From Bacillota bacterium (GTDB lineage Bacteria; Bacillota; Sulfobacillia; JAJYWN01; JAJZPE01): a stretch of DNA of 64,000 bases. Positions 25,428-33,594 of this stretch are shown one piece after another; position 1 is the first letter of the stretch; each line of letters opens with the position of its first letter. The position numbers and the translations under genes are program-made. Location: assembly GCA_021787335.1 (NCBI GenBank), contig JAJYMC010000044.1, positions 1 to 64,000 on the forward strand, read 5' to 3'. The notes under the pieces are model-generated. The model did not search any database. It worked only from the letters and a program-made list of their open reading frames with translations, and was not told where the DNA came from.

Positions 25428-26080
25428 CCAGACTGATGGGAGTCGTGCTCTGGCCTATCGCCTCCATCGTCGCCGTCCTCATCGTGGGATTGGCCCTCCT
25501 CTTCCACCTGCTGACCCTGCCGGGCCGCCGACTGCTGCCCCGGGAGGGCCGAACGACGGTCGATGGCGTGATCACCCTGGCCGACGCCGAACGGGTCTGT
25601 CGTGAGTCGGGGCTGACTGGCTGGGCCCTGGTGGCCTTTGCCCAGAGGCTGGTCGCCCGCAAGTTCACCTACTCGCGCCGTAACCCGTGGGACACGGCGC
25701 CCCGCGCGTTCGAGCGGGGGATGGGCTATTGCCAGCAGCAGGCCTTGGCCTTGAACCTACTGCTGACGCGGCTCGGGTTCAGGTCACGATTGGTCTACGC
25801 CACGCGGGTCGCCTTCCCGCGCAAGGTCGTCCACGGGGTCGAGGAGCCGGCGGGCGTCGGCGGCCACACCTGGTTGCGGGTCGGGGTCGGCGGGGAGGAG
25901 CGCGACGTCTGTCCGGGCAACGTGGCTAACGAGCCGGGCCGGGTCCACTTCAAACCCCTCTCACCGGTCAAGGAACTGACCCCGATCCTGCGGCCCTTCA
26001 CGCACCTGGCTTCTGTGGTCGTCAATGTCTCCCGAGACCGGCGCTCGACGGGCTTCCGCGCTGACGGCGCACGGCGTTGA
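25424..26080 (+). CDS. Membrane-anchored transglutaminase-like protein
   Basis: 218 residues. One N-terminal transmembrane helix (about 5-32) is followed by a transglutaminase/cysteine-protease-like core. The expected triad can be placed at MGYCQQQALALNLLLTRLGF (Cys), GGHTWLRV (His) and ERDVCPGN (Asp). Bacterial members act as peptidases, amidases or crosslinkers at the membrane, and the substrate is unknown. ATG 25424 overlaps the stop of the small Cys-rich gene. It ends about 210 bases before the next gene, so it is probably the last gene of the operon. Confidence 0.8.
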   Translation: MTRLMGVVLWPIASIVAVLIVGLALLFHLLTLPGRRLLPREGRTTVDGVITLADAERVCRESGLTGWALVAFAQRLVARKFTYSRRNPWDTAPRAFERGMGYCQQQALALNLLLTRLGFRSRLVYATRVAFPRKVVHGVEEPAGVGGHTWLRVGVGGEERDVCPGNVANEPGRVHFKPLSPVKELTPILRPFTHLASVVVNVSRDRRSTGFRADGARR

Positions 26081-26190
26081 TAGAAAGCCTGGGCTCGCGG
26101 GGAGGACTCGGAGGAATCCCGCGCCTCGCGCCGAACATCTGAAAAGCATAGCCCCGCATCGCGCCCGCGAGGGCGCAGCGGAATCGGCTT

Positions 26191-26276
26191 TCTCCGAGCC
26201 TGGCCACCTGTAGCCACTACGGTATGGTGCCAGGCCGACAGGGTGCGGCTGGAAACGGCCACGCCTCCCACTTGGA
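26191..26276 (+). ncRNA. Possible Moco-type riboswitch leader
   Basis: A 7-bp stem (GCCTGGC 26198-26204 with GCCAGGC 26229-26235) is followed by a hairpin whose loop and 3' side read GGAAACGGCCACGCCTCCC (26251-26269), just before the ribosome site of a molybdopterin-domain lipoprotein gene. The GGAAAC...GCCUCCC end recalls the 3' part of Moco riboswitches. The resemblance was judged by eye and the 5' half was not matched in detail. A covariance-model search with the Moco family (Rfam) would decide. Confidence 0.35.
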
Positions 26277-26290
26277 AAGGAGAGAGGTAT

Positions 26291-26848
26291 ATGTCGCTGT
26301 TTCCTTTTGTTTGGGTCAGACGTGGTGAGCGCAAGCGTGCGCCGCGTCTGGCCCATCGTGTTGTCCGGCCCGCCGTTGTGGCCCTGGCGTTGGCGGTTGC
26401 CCTGACCCTGGTCGTCGTGGCCGCCGCCGGGTGCGGGAAAGCCCCCGCCGCGGCTGATTCAGCCAAGGCCGGCTCGGGTGCGGGCGCGGGCACGGGCTCT
26501 GGCTCCAGCACCACCGGCACCTACTCGATCACCGTCCAGAGCAATGGCAAGACCCTCAAGACGTTGACCCTGAACGACATCAAGGCCCTCCCCGCGGTTA
26601 AGGTCGTCGCCGACGACAAGACGCAGGAGGGGCCGAAGCTCTCCGACGTGTTGAAGGCGGCCGGGGTGCAGAAGTACACGGAGGTCACGGTCACGGGGGC
26701 CTGGAAGGAGACCTACACCCTGAAGGCAGATCAGGCCGATGACACGGTCGTCCTCGACCTCTCCAACCGCGGCACGTGCAAGCTCGCCGGGCCCAAGATC
26801 CCGAAGGACAGCTGGGTCCGGGACGTCACGACCATAGAGGTGAAGTGA
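26291..26848 (+). CDS. Lipoprotein with a molybdopterin-oxidoreductase-like domain
   Basis: 185 residues. After a basic N-terminus, a hydrophobic segment ends in VVAAAGC, a lipobox that would lipidate the Cys and anchor the protein outside the membrane. A low-complexity Ala/Gly/Ser linker is followed by a small domain (about 75-185) with LKTLTLNDIKALPAVKV and GPKLSDVLKAAGVQKYTEVTVTGA. This resembles the short sulfite-oxidase-type molybdopterin-binding fold found in surface lipoproteins. ATG 26291 follows GGAAAGGAGAGAGG. A possible Moco-type leader precedes it. Only three bases separate it from the next gene. Confidence 0.75.
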   Translation: MSLFPFVWVRRGERKRAPRLAHRVVRPAVVALALAVALTLVVVAAAGCGKAPAAADSAKAGSGAGAGTGSGSSTTGTYSITVQSNGKTLKTLTLNDIKALPAVKVVADDKTQEGPKLSDVLKAAGVQKYTEVTVTGAWKETYTLKADQADDTVVLDLSNRGTCKLAGPKIPKDSWVRDVTTIEVK

Positions 26849-26851
26849 CCA

Positions 26852-27594
26852 ATGACGATCTACGTAGGTATCGACGACACGGACAACCTCCAGAGCCGCG
26901 GCACTGGGCACCTCGTCCGCACGCTGGCTGAGGAACTGCGGGCGGCTGGGCTCGGGACACCGCTATCGGTGACCCGGCACCAGCTGCTGGTCCACCCGGA
27001 CATCCCCTACACTTCGCACAACAGCTCGGCCTGCGTCACCATGCGCTCCGAGGCCGGCCCGGAGGCCGTCGCCGCCGCGGCCGGGCGGTTCCTGCGGGAG
27101 CGGGCCGCGTCTGGCTCGGACCCGGGGCTCTGCGTGGCCGAGGCTGGCAAGGTGGCCGAGGCGGTCGTCCGGTTCGGCCAGTCGGCCAAGGCCAGGGTCC
27201 TCACGACCGACGAGGCGCACCGGACGGCCGGGGAAGCGGGCCTTCACCTCTCGGGCCACGGCGGGACCAACGGTGGAGTCATCGGCGCCCTGGCCGCGGT
27301 CGGCCTGAGGCACTCCGGCGGCGACGGCCGCTTCCTGTGGCTGCGGGGAATCAGGGAGATGACGGGCGTCCACACTACCGCCGAGATCCTCGCCCAGAGC
27401 GGGGTGGAGCGCTTCTTGAACGTTGGCGAGGACGGCAAGCCGGCGCTGGTGACTCCATCGATGTCGGCGAGTGGTTCCGTCCGATCCTCCTCGACGGTCT
27501 GGCGGCCCTGCTGATCATCCGGGCGCAGGCGAAGGATGCGGCGACCCCGGGGCGGTGGCGCATCGTTGATAAAGAAGTCGTCAAGCGCTACTAG
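26852..27594 (+). CDS. TiaS-like IDDTDN-domain protein, frameshifted
   Basis: The N-terminal YVGIDDTDNLQSRGTGHLV is the ATP/substrate motif of the TiaS-like (tRNA-Ile2 agmatinylcytidine synthetase related) fold. Bacterial short forms such as this have no settled function. The first frame runs to a stop at 27514, but its last ~20 residues (VTPSMSASGSVRSSSTVWRPC) look random. From about 27450 another frame continues sensibly as DSIDVGEWFRPILLDGLAAL and ends VVKRY at 27594. One extra G at 27448-27449 (CTGGGTGAC instead of CTGGTGAC) joins the halves. It is either a sequencing/assembly error or a true frameshift mutation. Confidence 0.7.
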
Positions 27595-28228
27595 CCCGGG
27601 CGGCGCCCAAGCCGACAGCCACCAGGCTGCCAGCCCCCAGGCCGTCGCCCCCCACCGCCCCTACGTCTGGGGCCTCACCCTGCGGGACGCCATCTTCCTG
27701 TCCTTCCTCGGCGCGGTCATCCCCGTCTTCAAGCTCCTGTTCCGGGTGGACCTGCACGTCCCCGGCCACACGGGCCTGGTCTGGATCGCCGTGATGATCG
27801 TCGGGCGCGCCCTGGTGCCGCGGCGCTACGCCGCCACCTGGGTCGGGACGGTGGCCGGGCTGCTCGCCGCGCTCATGGGGCAGGGGAAAGAGGGTCCGCT
27901 GGTCTTCTTCCAGTACCTCTTCCCGGGGCTGACCATCGACCTCCTCGTCCGCCTGTTCGGCGAGCGGTGGTCCAGCTACCTTGCGGTCGGGCTCTACGGG
28001 GCCGTGGCCCACCTGACTAAGCTGGTCGCCATCTACGTCGCCGGGAGGATCCTCGGCGTGCCCCAGTACTTCCTGACCCTCGGGCTGGGATTGTCGGCCG
28101 CGAGCCACGCCCTGTTCGGGTTCCTCGGCGGTTGCCTGGCGGTGGCCGTCCACCGTCAGCTCCGGGGCGGCGGGCCGGACCGGAAAAAGATGTTCTCCCA
28201 GGCACAATCTGGCAGGAAAAAGGAGTAG
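27536..28228 (+). CDS. ECF transporter S-component-like membrane protein
   Basis: A 230-residue hydrophobic protein with about five to six membrane helices after a soluble N-terminus. It contains GLTLRDAIFLSFLGAVIPV, FFQYLFPGLTIDLLVRLFG and a long C-terminal helix. The layout resembles substrate-binding S-components of energy-coupling-factor importers. The start is uncertain: ATG 27536 or TTG 27566, both overlapping the end of the TiaS-like gene. The neighbours (Moco-like lipoprotein, TiaS-like protein) suggest one transcript, but no vitamin or metal substrate can be named. No ECF ATPase or T-component is in the window. Confidence 0.65.
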   Translation: MRRPRGGGASLIKKSSSATSPGGAQADSHQAASPQAVAPHRPYVWGLTLRDAIFLSFLGAVIPVFKLLFRVDLHVPGHTGLVWIAVMIVGRALVPRRYAATWVGTVAGLLAALMGQGKEGPLVFFQYLFPGLTIDLLVRLFGERWSSYLAVGLYGAVAHLTKLVAIYVAGRILGVPQYFLTLGLGLSAASHALFGFLGGCLAVAVHRQLRGGGPDRKKMFSQAQSGRKKE

Positions 28229-28280
28229 GTCGCCGAAGGGATTAACCGACACATTAGCGACACCCACGGGGAGGAAGACC

Positions 28281-29516
28281 ATGCCAGGGCACGTCGTGGG
28301 GCTCCGGTGCATCTCTTGCGGCCATACCTACGAGCCCACCCCGACCGCGCTGACCTGCCCGGCGTGCGGCGACTCCGGCATCCTCGACGTTGTTTACGAT
28401 TACGACCGGGTCCGCCTCGACCTCACCCGGGACTCACTGGCTTCCGACCGCAACCTCTCGATGTGGCGTTACCTTCCTTTACTACCGATCAACCCGTCCA
28501 CCCCGCGGCCCAACCTCCGCGTCGGGTGGACTCCTTTTTATCGGGCCGACCGCTTCGCCGAGGCGATCGGCCTGGAGACCGTCTACGTCAAGGACGACGG
28601 CCAGAACCCGACGGCCTCTTTGAAGGACCGAGCCTCGGCGGTGGGCGTGGTCAAGGCCATCGAGGCCGGGGCGACGACCGTCGCCTGCGCGTCGACCGGC
28701 AACGCCGGCTCGTCGCTGGCCGGAAACGCCACGGCGGCGGGTCTTCGGAGCGTCATCTTCGTCCCGGAACGCGCCCCCCAGGGGAAGCTGGCTCAGCTCC
28801 TGCTGTTCGGGGCGACGGTGGTCATGGTCAGGGGGAACTACGAGGACGCCTTCCGGCTCTCGGCCACGGCCATCGACCGCTGGGGCTGGTACAATCGCAA
28901 CGCCGCCCTCAACCCGTACCTGGTCGAGGGCAAGAAGACGGTCTCCCTGGAAATCGCCGAGCAGATGGACTGGCAGGTCCCGGACTGGGTGGCGGTCTCG
29001 GTCGGCGACGGCTGCACCATCGCCGGGGTCGGCAAGGGCTTCGCCGACCTCCAGGCCTGCGGGCTCATCGACCGCGTGCCGCGGCTCCTGGGGGTCCAGG
29101 CGGTCGGCTGCGCGCCCATCAACCGCGCCTTCAAAGCGGGCACCGAGGCCCTCACCCCCGAGCCCGAGAACAGCCTGGCCGACAGCATCGCCGTGGGTGT
29201 GCCGCGCAACCCGGTCAAGGCCCTCAGGGCCGTCCGCGCCTCGGGCGGGGACATGCTCACGGTCACCGACGCCGAGATCCTCGCGGCCATGCGCACCCTC
29301 GGCACGACCACCGGCGTCCTGGCCGAGCCGGCCGCGGCGGCGTCCTTCGCCGGCCTGGCGAAGGCCCGCGCGACGGGGCTCATTCGGCCCGAGGAGGTCG
29401 TCGTTGGAATCGTCACCGGTAACGGGCTCAAGGACGTGGCCAACAGCCTCAAGGCCGCCGGCGAGCCCATCCACATAGACCCCGACCTGCGCGCGCTGGA
29501 ACGGGCGCTGGCGTGA
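28281..29516 (+). CDS. thrC: Threonine synthase family PLP enzyme
   Basis: 411 residues. The family converts O-phosphohomoserine to threonine. An N-terminal zinc-ribbon-like segment (LRCISCGHTY ... LTCPACGDSG) is followed by the fold-type-II PLP core: the Schiff-base Lys lies in NPTASLKDRAS, the phosphate-binding loop is STGNAGSS, and VSVGDGCTIAGVGKGF follows. The zinc-ribbon and core are typical of archaeal/Bacillus-like ThrC. ATG 28281 follows GGGGAGGAAG. No other threonine pathway gene is nearby, and it lies at the edge of the purine cluster. It may therefore be housekeeping, or it may work on another beta/gamma-substituted amino acid. Confidence 0.85.
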   Translation: MPGHVVGLRCISCGHTYEPTPTALTCPACGDSGILDVVYDYDRVRLDLTRDSLASDRNLSMWRYLPLLPINPSTPRPNLRVGWTPFYRADRFAEAIGLETVYVKDDGQNPTASLKDRASAVGVVKAIEAGATTVACASTGNAGSSLAGNATAAGLRSVIFVPERAPQGKLAQLLLFGATVVMVRGNYEDAFRLSATAIDRWGWYNRNAALNPYLVEGKKTVSLEIAEQMDWQVPDWVAVSVGDGCTIAGVGKGFADLQACGLIDRVPRLLGVQAVGCAPINRAFKAGTEALTPEPENSLADSIAVGVPRNPVKALRAVRASGGDMLTVTDAEILAAMRTLGTTTGVLAEPAAAASFAGLAKARATGLIRPEEVVVGIVTGNGLKDVANSLKAAGEPIHIDPDLRALERALA

Positions 29517-29571
29517 AGGGGGGGCGAGGGCGGAGGGGGGGTAACAGGACAAGGGTCGACCTTTTCCGGCT

Positions 29572-29602
29572 CCGGCGTTCCGCGATCCCGGCGTTCCGCG
29601 AT
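29572..29602. repeat. Two tandem copies, 16-bp period
   Basis: CCGGCGTTCCGCGAT occurs at 29572-29586 and again at 29588-29602. The spacer between the threonine synthase gene and the BMP lipoprotein gene contains no other recognised element. Confidence 0.85.
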
Positions 29603-29691
29603 TCCAAAGAACCTGACCTCAAGGGCTCGACCCGAGACGGCTGATTCACCGGCCCGGCTCCGAATCTTCTCAGACACTGGAGGGTGACTGG

Positions 29692-30798
29692 ATGCTCAGG
29701 AACAAGAAGCTCTTTGTCGTGCTAAGCGTGCTCCTGGTCCTGGCGCTCCTGGTTCCCGGCTGCAGCTCGGGCTCCAAGTCCACGAAGAAGGATGCAGATA
29801 AGATGAAGGTGGCCTTCATGTACGTCGGACCGGTCGGCGACGCCGGCTGGACCTTCGAGCATGACCGCGGCCGGAAGTACCTTCAGGAGAAGCTCCCCTG
29901 GGTCGAGACAACCTACGTCGAGAGCGTGCCCGAAGGGGCCGACGCTGAGCGGGTCCTGACCGAACTGGCCGAGAAGGGCAACAAGGTCATCTTCGCCACC
30001 AGCTTCGGTTACATGGACTACGTCATCAAGGTGGCTCAGAAGTACCCCAACGTCATCTTCATGCATTGTTCGGGTTACAAGACGGCCGCCAACGTGGGCA
30101 CCTATTTCGGTCAGATCGAGCAGCCCCGGTACCTGTCGGGGATCGTGGCCGGCAAGATGACCAAGACGAACGTGCTCGGGTACGTGGCGGCCCACCCCAT
30201 CCCGGAGGTCATCCGCGGGGCCAACGCCTTCACCCTCGGGGTGCTTTCGGTGAACCCGAAGGCGAAGGTCAAGTTGGTCTGGACGAACACGTGGTATGAT
30301 CCGGCGGCCGAGAAAGAAGCCGGCAAGAGCCTCCTCGAGGCCGGCGCCGACGTCATCGCCCAGCATCAGGACACCCCGGGTCCGCAGCAGGCGGCCGAGG
30401 AAAAGGGCAAGTACGGCATCGGCTACAACTCCGACATGCGGTCGTACGCTCCCCACGCCAACCTGACTTCCCCCATCTGGAACTGGGGCCCGTACTATGT
30501 GAAGGTCGTCCAGGCGGTCAAGGACGGCACCTGGAAGCCCGAGCAGTACTGGGGGACCATGGCTGACGGCGTGGTCGACCTCGGACCCTTCGGTGACGCG
30601 GTCCCCGAGGACGTGAGGAAGCTCGTCGAGGAGAAGAAGCAGGACATCCTGTCGGGCAAGCTGGTCGTCTTCGCCGGCCCGCTCAAGGACCAGAAGGGCA
30701 CGGTCCGGGTCAAGCAAGGCGAGAAGATGACTGACGAGCAGATTCTGAACATGGACTGGTTCGTCAAGGGCATCGACGGGACCATCCCGAGCAAGTAG
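29692..30798 (+). CDS. BMP-family substrate-binding lipoprotein (nucleoside/purine ABC importer)
   Basis: 368 residues. The signal peptide ends in a lipobox (LVPGC, Cys24), and the mature protein is a BMP/Med periplasmic-binding fold with VAFMYVGPVGDAGWTFEHDRG, KVIFATSFGYMDYVIKVAQK and GIVAGKMTKTNVLGYVAA. BMP proteins in known systems bind nucleosides or purines and feed a NupA/BmpB-type ATPase and two permeases; those three genes follow directly. The ligand is probably a nucleoside or purine, fitting the catabolic genes downstream. ATG 29692 has GGAGGGTG nearby. A GC-rich hairpin pair lies in the 120-base gap to the ATPase gene. Confidence 0.93.
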   Translation: MLRNKKLFVVLSVLLVLALLVPGCSSGSKSTKKDADKMKVAFMYVGPVGDAGWTFEHDRGRKYLQEKLPWVETTYVESVPEGADAERVLTELAEKGNKVIFATSFGYMDYVIKVAQKYPNVIFMHCSGYKTAANVGTYFGQIEQPRYLSGIVAGKMTKTNVLGYVAAHPIPEVIRGANAFTLGVLSVNPKAKVKLVWTNTWYDPAAEKEAGKSLLEAGADVIAQHQDTPGPQQAAEEKGKYGIGYNSDMRSYAPHANLTSPIWNWGPYYVKVVQAVKDGTWKPEQYWGTMADGVVDLGPFGDAVPEDVRKLVEEKKQDILSGKLVVFAGPLKDQKGTVRVKQGEKMTDEQILNMDWFVKGIDGTIPSK

Positions 30799-30823
30799 GC
30801 ATGGGCTGAAACGGCTGGGGGAC

Positions 30824-30875
30824 GGGGCTCCGCGCGGTCGCGGGGTCCCGCCCCGGCCGGACGGTGACCGGCCGG
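30824..30875 (+). other. Two GC-rich hairpins between binding protein and ATPase genes
   Basis: The first stem is 11 bp with two G-U pairs (30824-30834 with 30839-30849, loop CGGT). The second is a perfect 8-bp stem CCGGCCGG/CCGGCCGG (30853-30860, 30868-30875). No T-run follows. Such structures commonly protect the 3' end of the abundant binding-protein message and lower expression of the membrane components. Confidence 0.6.
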
Positions 30876-30885
30876 ACCTGGATGG

Positions 30886-30915
30886 CCGATTGGGGGCGGA
30901 CCGATTGGGGGTTGA
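30886..30915. repeat. Two tandem 15-bp copies
   Basis: CCGATTGGGGGCGGA is followed directly by CCGATTGGGGGTTGA, just before the ATPase start. The second copy contributes the GGGGG that may act as ribosome binding site. Confidence 0.8.
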
Positions 30916-30918
30916 CCG

Positions 30919-32433
30919 ATGACGAACACGGTCGAGATGCGGGGGATAACCAAACGCTTTCCCGGCGTGCTGGCCAACGACCGGGTCGACCTCACCGTCC
31001 GCGCCGGCCAGGTCCACGCCCTGTTGGGCGAGAACGGGGCCGGTAAGAGCACGCTGATGAGCGTCCTCACCGGTCTGTACCGCCCCGATGAGGGCGAGAT
31101 CAGCGTCGATGGGCGGCGGGCGGTTCTGCGGTCGCCGGGCGACGCCATCGCCCTCGGTATCGGCATGGTCCATCAGCATTTCCGGCTGGTCCGCCCGTTC
31201 ACCGTGGCCGAGAACGTCGTCCTGGGCGACCGCTCGCTGGGGTTCGTCTACCGTCGCCGGGAGATTCAACGGAAGATCGAGGAGCTGTCATCGCGATACG
31301 GGCTGCGGGTCGACCCGGGGGCCAAGGTCTGGCAACTGTCCGTCGGTGAGCAACAGCGGGTTGAGATCCTGAAGGCGCTTTACCGCGGGGCCCGCATCCT
31401 CATCCTCGACGAGCCGACGGCGGTCCTGACCCCGCAGGAGGCCCGGGAGCTGTACCGGACTTTGCGGCGGATGGCCGACCAGGGGCAGGCCGTCGTCTTC
31501 ATCACCCATAAGCTCGAAGAGGTCATGGACGCGGCGGACGTCATCACCGTCCTCCGCGACGGGCGGAACGTGGCCACGGTCCCGAAGGACGAGACCAACC
31601 CGCGCGAACTGGCCCGGCTGATGGTCGGACGCGAGCTTTCCCCGGAAAAGCCCAAGGAAGCGGTCGAGTGCGGCGGGACGGTCCTCGACCTGCGCGGGGT
31701 CCACGTCCAGAACGACAAGGGCCTGCCCGCCCTGCGCGACGTGTCCCTGACCGTCCGGGCCGGCGAGATCGTCGGCGTCGCCGGCGTGGCCGGCAACGGC
31801 CAGCGGGAACTGGCCGAAGCCGTGACCGGTCTGCGTCGCGTCGAGAAAGGCAAGGTCCTCATCGCCGGCGCCGACCTGACCAACCGCTCCCCGCGGGAGA
31901 TCATCGACGCGGGCGTGAGCCACATCCCCGAAGACCGGCTGGGCATGGGCCTCGTGCCGGGCCTGGGGGTCCATGACAACGTCATCCTCAAAGACTACCG
32001 GCTGCCCGCCATATGCTCCGGCCCGCTCCTGAAGCCCAGGGCCATCCATGCCCGGGCGACGGAACTGGTCGAGCGGTTCGATGTCAAGGTGGCCGGTCTG
32101 GATTCGCCCGTGCGGCTCCTCTCGGGGGGCAACCTCCAGAAGCTGCTCCTGGCCCGGGAGATCTCGGCCCGACCGAAGCTCATCGTGGCCATGCTCCCGA
32201 CCCGCGGTCTGGACGTCGGGGCGACGGCGGCCATCCACCAGATGCTCCTGGCCCAGCGGGCGTCGGGGGCGGCCATCCTCTTCGCCTCCGAGGACCTCGA
32301 CGAGATCCTCCGGCTCTCGGACCGGGTCGCGGTCATCTGCGACGGCCGGATCATGGGCGAGATGCCGGCCGAGGGGGCCGACGTCGAGGAGATCGGCCTC
32401 CTGATGGCCGGCGCGAGAGGGGGAAGGGCATGA
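30919..32433 (+). CDS. Sugar/nucleoside-type ABC importer ATPase (two ATPase domains)
   Basis: 504 residues with two fused ATPase domains, as in NupA/BmpB and RbsA-like proteins. Domain 1 has Walker A LGENGAGKSTLMS, signature LSVGEQQRVEIL and Walker B ILILDEPTAVLTP. Domain 2 has a degenerate Walker A region (VAGVAGNGQRELAEAV), signature LSGGNLQKLLLAREI and the Walker B variant LIVAMLPTRGLDVGA. This is the normal asymmetry of the family. It provides energy for two permeases encoded next. ATG 30919 is the first reasonable start. Its stop overlaps the following ATG. Confidence 0.93.
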   Translation: MTNTVEMRGITKRFPGVLANDRVDLTVRAGQVHALLGENGAGKSTLMSVLTGLYRPDEGEISVDGRRAVLRSPGDAIALGIGMVHQHFRLVRPFTVAENVVLGDRSLGFVYRRREIQRKIEELSSRYGLRVDPGAKVWQLSVGEQQRVEILKALYRGARILILDEPTAVLTPQEARELYRTLRRMADQGQAVVFITHKLEEVMDAADVITVLRDGRNVATVPKDETNPRELARLMVGRELSPEKPKEAVECGGTVLDLRGVHVQNDKGLPALRDVSLTVRAGEIVGVAGVAGNGQRELAEAVTGLRRVEKGKVLIAGADLTNRSPREIIDAGVSHIPEDRLGMGLVPGLGVHDNVILKDYRLPAICSGPLLKPRAIHARATELVERFDVKVAGLDSPVRLLSGGNLQKLLLAREISARPKLIVAMLPTRGLDVGATAAIHQMLLAQRASGAAILFASEDLDEILRLSDRVAVICDGRIMGEMPAEGADVEEIGLLMAGARGGRA

Positions 32434-33590
32434 GCGGACTGAGCGGCATGAGCGGCCTGAAGGGCACCGGGGACCGGAAGGGCTTCGTCCGCTTGGAGAA
32501 GCGGCCCACGCCGTCTCCGTTGTTGACCGTGTTGGTCCCGGCCCTGTCGGTGGTCCTGGCCTTGGCCCTGGGGGCGGTGTTCCTGGCCATCACCGGATAC
32601 AGTCCGGCCAAGGTCTACTCGGCCATGCTCGCCGGGGCCTTCGGGAGCCGCTACGGGGTCTCGGAGACGGTGGTCAAGGCCATCCCGCTGATGCTCGCCG
32701 GCCTGGGCGTGGCCCTGGCCTTCCGGATGCTGCTCTGGAACATCGGGGCGGAGGGCCAGCTCTACATGGGGGCCTTCGCCGCGAGCTGGGTCGCTCTGAG
32801 CCACCCCGATTGGCCCAGACCGCTCCTGTTGACGGCGATGGTCCTGGCGGGCGCCGCCGCCGGCGGCCTGTGGGGGCTCCTGCCGGCCATCCCTCGGGCC
32901 TACCTCGGGGTCAACGAGGTCATCACCAGCCTTCTGCTCAACTACGTGGCCATCTACTGGGTCGACTACCTGGTCTACGGACCCTGGAAGGACCCGCGGG
33001 GCTACAACTTCCCGCTGACCCCACCGTTCAGCCCGTCCGCCCAGTTGCCGGTCCTCGGGTCGACCCGCGTCCACCTCGGGTTGGTCTTCGCCCTCCTGGC
33101 GGCGGCCGGCCTGTACCTGGTCCTGCGTCGCCTCAGATGGGGCTATGAGATCCGCGTCATCGGCGAGTCCCCTTTGGCCGCCCGCTATGCCGGGATGAAC
33201 ATCGCCCGGAACATCCTCCTGGTCATGTTCATCAGCGGGGGGCTGGCCGGTCTGGCCGGGATGGCCGAGGTCAGCGGGATCACCCATCGACTTCAGCACG
33301 GCATCTCCCCGGGCTACGGCTACACGGCGATCATCGTCGCCTGGCTGTCGAAGCTCAGCCCGGTCGCCATCGTGGGCGTGTCCTTCCTCCTGAGCGCCCT
33401 GCTCGTCGGCGGCTACTCCGTTCAGACCAGCGGTCTGCCGGCGGCGACCGTCTCGATGCTCCAGGGGGCCATCCTCTTCTTCGTCCTGGGCGGGGACATC
33501 CTCATCAACTACCGGTTCAAGCTTGGGTCCCGGCGGGCCGGGTCGACCGCGGTCGACCGGCCGGCGCGGGGTCCGGCCGTGGGGGAGTGA
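32430..33590 (+). CDS. ABC importer permease 1 (BPD_transp_2 family)
   Basis: 386 residues with about nine membrane helices. It matches the first permease of NupB/BmpC-type nucleoside importers: RMLLWNIGAEGQLYMGAFAA, GVNEVITSLLLNYVAIYW and IGESPLAARYAGMNIARN. The N-terminus is unusual, with a short repetitive MSGLSGMSGLKG before the first helix. ATG 32430 overlaps the ATPase stop (ATGA). It should pair with the next permease as a heterodimer for the purine/nucleoside substrate delivered by the BMP lipoprotein. Confidence 0.92.
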   Translation: MSGLSGMSGLKGTGDRKGFVRLEKRPTPSPLLTVLVPALSVVLALALGAVFLAITGYSPAKVYSAMLAGAFGSRYGVSETVVKAIPLMLAGLGVALAFRMLLWNIGAEGQLYMGAFAASWVALSHPDWPRPLLLTAMVLAGAAAGGLWGLLPAIPRAYLGVNEVITSLLLNYVAIYWVDYLVYGPWKDPRGYNFPLTPPFSPSAQLPVLGSTRVHLGLVFALLAAAGLYLVLRRLRWGYEIRVIGESPLAARYAGMNIARNILLVMFISGGLAGLAGMAEVSGITHRLQHGISPGYGYTAIIVAWLSKLSPVAIVGVSFLLSALLVGGYSVQTSGLPAATVSMLQGAILFFVLGGDILINYRFKLGSRRAGSTAVDRPARGPAVGE

Positions 33591-33594
33591 GCCC

